A stretch of DNA of 8,782 bases from UBA1858 sp965658595 (GTDB taxonomy: Bacteria > Pseudomonadota > Gammaproteobacteria > UBA4575): contig CBFHSW010000048.1 of the NCBI GenBank assembly GCA_965658595.1, positions 1-8,782 on the forward strand, in the 5' to 3' direction. The notes below the pieces were generated by a model. The model had not been told where the DNA came from and did no database searches. It worked only from the letters and a program-made list of their open reading frames with translations. Shown here one piece after another: positions 6,574 through 8,782 of this stretch; position 1 is the stretch's first letter; each line of letters begins with the position of its first letter. Both the position numbers and the translations under genes were made by a program.

Positions 6574-7491
6574 ATGAAAAATCGCTTAAAATGTATGACC
6601 GCTTTATTGAGTACGCTGCTACTAGCAGTCACTCTCAGCGCATCAGTGGTGGGTGCAGAAGAATACCGCGAGGGATTGTTCTGGAAGATCGAAAAAGAAG
6701 GTGAGTTTGTAGGCCATGTATTTGGCACCTTGCACATGAATGATGCTCGCATCAAGGATATCTATGACCGAATCTCTTTAGTACTAGATGATTCGCAAAG
6801 TTTTGCCATGGAAGCCTTTCCAAGTGATCACTACTGGAACCCGTACCAAGGCGGACAGTTAATCAAACACGAAATGGTCTTGCCGCGCGGTGACTCACTG
6901 GCTAACTATGTCGGTGAAGAAACCTATGCAGAAATTGAGCAAGTGCTAGTTGACGTTTTAGGAATGCAGCCAGATTTAGTCAGCACATTACGCCCATGGG
7001 CAGCTATGCGCAGTTTTGCCGTCAAGGCTAAGAGCAATGATGTGATCCTAGACTACGCATTACTTGAGCGTGCCGGTGATCAAAAGAAAGAGCTGTTCCA
7101 AGTTGAATCCATAGAAGAGTTTATCGTCACCCTGCAAGAAATGCCGATAGAAGCGCAAGTCGCTCTATTGAAATTCACAGTCGCCAGCTACAACGATATG
7201 CAAGGCATCATTGATGACATGCTTGATGCTTACTTACAAGAAGACTTGGAAGCCATGCACAGCATTAGCACACGCTTTATTCCAAGTGCTGAGGAGAACG
7301 AACAATGGCGTGATGTATATTTACGTCATGTGATCGAAATTAGAAACATTGTGATGGCACACTACATGCGTAAACCTATGCGTTTAGGCAATACCTTCAT
7401 AGCTGTGGGTGCTGTTCACTTGTTTGGTGAAAAAGGCGTCCTCGCCTTAATTGAAAAAGATGGTTATACCCTAACAAGAGTTGATCTATAA
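6574..7491 (+). CDS. TraB/GumN-family secreted protein (putative metallohydrolase superfamily), 305 aa
   Basis: Residues 1-28 are a signal peptide: a basic start, a hydrophobic core TALLSTLLLAVTLSASVV, and probable cleavage after VGA. The mature protein has the two sequence marks of the TraB/PrgY/GumN family: an N-terminal GTLH (51-54) followed by Asp57, and a C-terminal VGAVHLFGEKGVL (278-290). A Glu in FAMEAF (about 80) is also family-typical. Related animal TIKI proteins use this fold as a metalloprotease, and those conserved His and Glu residues are the basis for expecting metal-dependent chemistry here. Bacterial members are mostly uncharacterised, so activity is inference. Length is normal for the family. 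AGGAG (6563-6567) six bases before the ATG fixes the start. The next gene follows after 37 bases and is probably cotranscribed. The location should be the periplasm. Confidence 0.88.
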   Translation: MKNRLKCMTALLSTLLLAVTLSASVVGAEEYREGLFWKIEKEGEFVGHVFGTLHMNDARIKDIYDRISLVLDDSQSFAMEAFPSDHYWNPYQGGQLIKHEMVLPRGDSLANYVGEETYAEIEQVLVDVLGMQPDLVSTLRPWAAMRSFAVKAKSNDVILDYALLERAGDQKKELFQVESIEEFIVTLQEMPIEAQVALLKFTVASYNDMQGIIDDMLDAYLQEDLEAMHSISTRFIPSAEENEQWRDVYLRHVIEIRNIVMAHYMRKPMRLGNTFIAVGAVHLFGEKGVLALIEKDGYTLTRVDL

Positions 7492-7528
7492 CACTTGGGT
7501 AAAATAATAAGAGTAAAACAATAACGCC

Positions 7529-8143
7529 ATGAAATATAAAATAGCAGACCTAGCGATCATAGTATTGTCAGTACTGCTTATGTCAGCGCCCGTATTGGCC
7601 GAGACTAAATATGTTTCAGACGAGTTTGAAATCATGCTGCGCCGTGGACAAACTGTGCAGCATGAAATTATCCGCCAGTTAAAAAGTGGCACGCCTGTGG
7701 GTGTATTAGAGAGCAATCCTAAGTACAGTCTAGTCCGTACTAGCTCGGGTACTGAAGGTTGGGTGTTAACACGCTATCTCATGGATCAACCAGCTGGGCG
7801 TGAACGCGCACTTCAACATAAAGCCGAGTACGAGCTTCTTAAAAATAACTTTGATGCCTTACTCGCTAAACAAAAAAGCGATCTCGAACAAGAACTAGCT
7901 GAACTAAAAGTTCTTGCAGAAAAACCTATCACATTAGAAAGACACAATACCGAATTGCAAGGGCTACTCGCCCAACAAAAGCAACGCTATCGAACCCTAG
8001 AACAAGAAACCGAAGCTCTACGCACACCCTATAAAGATCGTGAATGGTTAATCACTGGTGCCGGCGTGTTTTTTGCGGGCTTGGTGGTGGGGATGATTTT
8101 GGTTTCGATCGGGAGACGTAAGAGGCGTTGGAACCAGCTTTAA
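7529..8143 (+). CDS. YgiM-like protein: signal peptide, bacterial SH3 domain, coiled coil, C-terminal membrane anchor, 204 aa
   Basis: The layout matches the E. coli YgiM type (TIGR04211 SH3 family). Signal peptide 1-24 ends in VLA before ETKYVSDEF. A bacterial SH3 domain lies at about 25-87, with the typical TEGWVLTRYL ending at 75-84. A charged coiled coil runs from about 90 to 165, interrupted near Pro133 in EKPITLERHN. A transmembrane helix (about 173-194) is followed by a basic cytoplasmic tail GRRKRRW. The SH3 part should face the periplasm, where such domains commonly bind peptidoglycan or peptides; the exact function of this family is not established. The ribosome site is poor (an AAGAG about 13 bases before the ATG), and the 37-base gap behind the TraB/GumN gene suggests shared transcription. 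The start is supported because it gives a complete signal peptide. Confidence 0.88.
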   Translation: MKYKIADLAIIVLSVLLMSAPVLAETKYVSDEFEIMLRRGQTVQHEIIRQLKSGTPVGVLESNPKYSLVRTSSGTEGWVLTRYLMDQPAGRERALQHKAEYELLKNNFDALLAKQKSDLEQELAELKVLAEKPITLERHNTELQGLLAQQKQRYRTLEQETEALRTPYKDREWLITGAGVFFAGLVVGMILVSIGRRKRRWNQL

Positions 8144-8195
8144 ACCTATCTGCGTTGCCACGCCTACCTCGATAACGGTTTAAAATTTAATTTTT

Positions 8196-8654
8196 TTATC
8201 TAGTCCAATAGTGCTCATTAAGAGAGGCTACTAGATTATTAATTTGTTTTGATACAGCAGTTGGATCTGGCTGTTGCCATAGGCCTGACCTATGGTACTC
8301 AAGACTCTTTTCTTTATATATCGGGTTTAAACATATCACTATTGCATTGAACGTATCATTAGGTTCAAAAACTTCTTCGATCTTATAGTCAGTTGCTGAT
8401 GCCAAGATTTTTTCAATATCATGTCCTATTGTCCTATTGTCCTTAGTTTTTTTTTCATCTTGACAAAAAAAATCTATATACGATTTCAGTGCGAGCTCCA
8501 AAGCGTGTGCATATAAATAGTACAGTGGCATAGGATATATGTGATGTGTGACATCAGGTTCAATAGTATTTTTAATAATATCCGCACATTCTAGGAACTC
8601 TATACTGCGATTAAGTATACCAATATGGTTTGTATATTTTTCTTGCATTTCCAT
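8196..8654 (-). CDS. HEPN-like small protein of unknown function, 152 aa
   Basis: This is a helical protein whose middle, PLYYLYAHALELALKSYIDF (residues 43-62), followed by NRTIGHDIEKIL (73-84), has the look of HEPN-superfamily proteins, in which a helix of the form hAxExxLK is followed by a GHDL-type segment. The catalytic RNase form of HEPN needs Rx4-6H; here Arg74 and His78 are separated by three residues, so ribonuclease activity should not be assumed. The start is uncertain. The frame opens at a TTG at 8666, with ATGs at 8654 and 8648 and no clear Shine-Dalgarno for any of them; 8654 is chosen as the first ATG. Its base composition, in the mid-30s percent G+C by eye, is lower than in the genes to its left, hinting at transfer. 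It lies about 21 bases downstream of the ion-channel gene on the same strand and is probably cotranscribed. Confidence 0.6.
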   Translation of the reverse strand: MEMQEKYTNHIGILNRSIEFLECADIIKNTIEPDVTHHIYPMPLYYLYAHALELALKSYIDFFCQDEKKTKDNRTIGHDIEKILASATDYKIEEVFEPNDTFNAIVICLNPIYKEKSLEYHRSGLWQQPDPTAVSKQINNLVASLNEHYWTR

Positions 8655-8675
8655 AATCAAGATCAAATATATGAA

Positions 8676-8782
8676 TTAGTCATCATTAGTTTTTCGTGTC
8701 TCAGAAAGTGAGCTAGCTATGATTCCTGCAGAAATAGCGACTATGCCTAGACCGATGATCAAGATGCAGAAAGTGAATATTC
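8676..8782 (-). CDS. Voltage-gated-type ion channel, C-terminal fragment (last 34 residues)
   Basis: The gene enters from the right edge on the minus strand, and the TAA stop is at 8676-8678. The visible frame reads as a hydrophobic helix, CILIIGLGIVAISAGIIASS, then a short polar end LSETRKTNDD. The pattern GIxxxxAGIIASSxSE closely resembles the S6 pore-lining helix of six-TM potassium and ion-transport channels (family form GIGLxALPAGIIASxFxE), in which the selectivity filter lies just upstream, outside this window. The protein therefore ends almost directly after S6, with no cytoplasmic RCK or cyclic-nucleotide domain at its C-terminus. It is short evidence, so another membrane protein cannot be excluded. 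The HEPN-like gene follows immediately downstream. Confidence 0.55.
   Translation of the reverse strand, partial: IFTFCILIIGLGIVAISAGIIASSLSETRKTNDD

Noticed and set aside
6486..6755. Minus-strand 89-codon frame overlapping the TraB/GumN gene start
   Set aside because: It lies antisense to a confident signal-peptide gene and covers the terminator and promoter; composition-driven shadow.
8144..8195. Possible terminator between the YgiM-like gene and the HEPN-like gene
   Set aside because: AAACC and GGTTT could pair only across a loop of about 30 bases, and the GCGT-TGCC-ACGC stem is just 4 bp, so no stable hairpin precedes the T-run.
8196..8654. Calling the HEPN-like protein a toxin ribonuclease
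   Set aside because: The Arg-His spacing (Arg74, His78) does not match Rx4-6H and no antitoxin gene (for example MNT) is adjacent in the visible sequence.

Overview
The window looks like a piece of a gammaproteobacterial chromosome of moderate G+C (low-to-mid 40s percent by eye). DinB, a YgiM-type SH3 protein and a TraB/GumN-family protein are all of a kind common in that class. The AlkB-family hydroxylase tail at the left edge suggests a hydrocarbon-oxidising, possibly marine, organism, but that is inference from a fragment and no 16S or other taxonomic marker is present.

Layout. Positions 1-281 hold the C-terminal end of an AlkB-type membrane di-iron hydroxylase, closed by a strong intrinsic terminator (304-332). 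An all-helical protein of unknown function follows (503-1210, +). It converges, with only 3 bases between stop codons, on a small minus-strand gene for a membrane-anchored histidine-rich protein (1214-1438), whose promoter and Shine-Dalgarno are visible. DNA polymerase IV (1717-2790, +) is transcribed divergently from it. Next comes the most distinctive part, a translationally coupled gene pair (2948-6396, +). It encodes a cytoplasmic molybdopterin oxidoreductase with an N-terminal [4Fe-4S] motif and a fused flavin/NAD(P)H reductase-2[4Fe-4S] ferredoxin. The pair is preceded by a palindrome and ends in a 14-bp-stem terminator (6476-6511). A secreted TraB/GumN-family protein (6574-7491) and a YgiM-like SH3/coiled-coil/membrane protein (7529-8143) follow as a probable two-gene unit.

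The right edge is different in character: minus strand, clearly more AT-rich. It holds a HEPN-like small protein (8196-8654) directly downstream of a gene whose last 34 codons (8676-8782) read as the final pore helix of a voltage-gated-type ion channel.

Functional reading. The Mo enzyme and its reductase have all the parts for a soluble NAD(P)H-flavin-FeS-FeS-molybdenum electron chain with no Tat signal and no membrane anchor. Substrate and direction cannot be read from the sequence. I see no CRISPR array, tRNA, rRNA, insertion sequence or attachment site.
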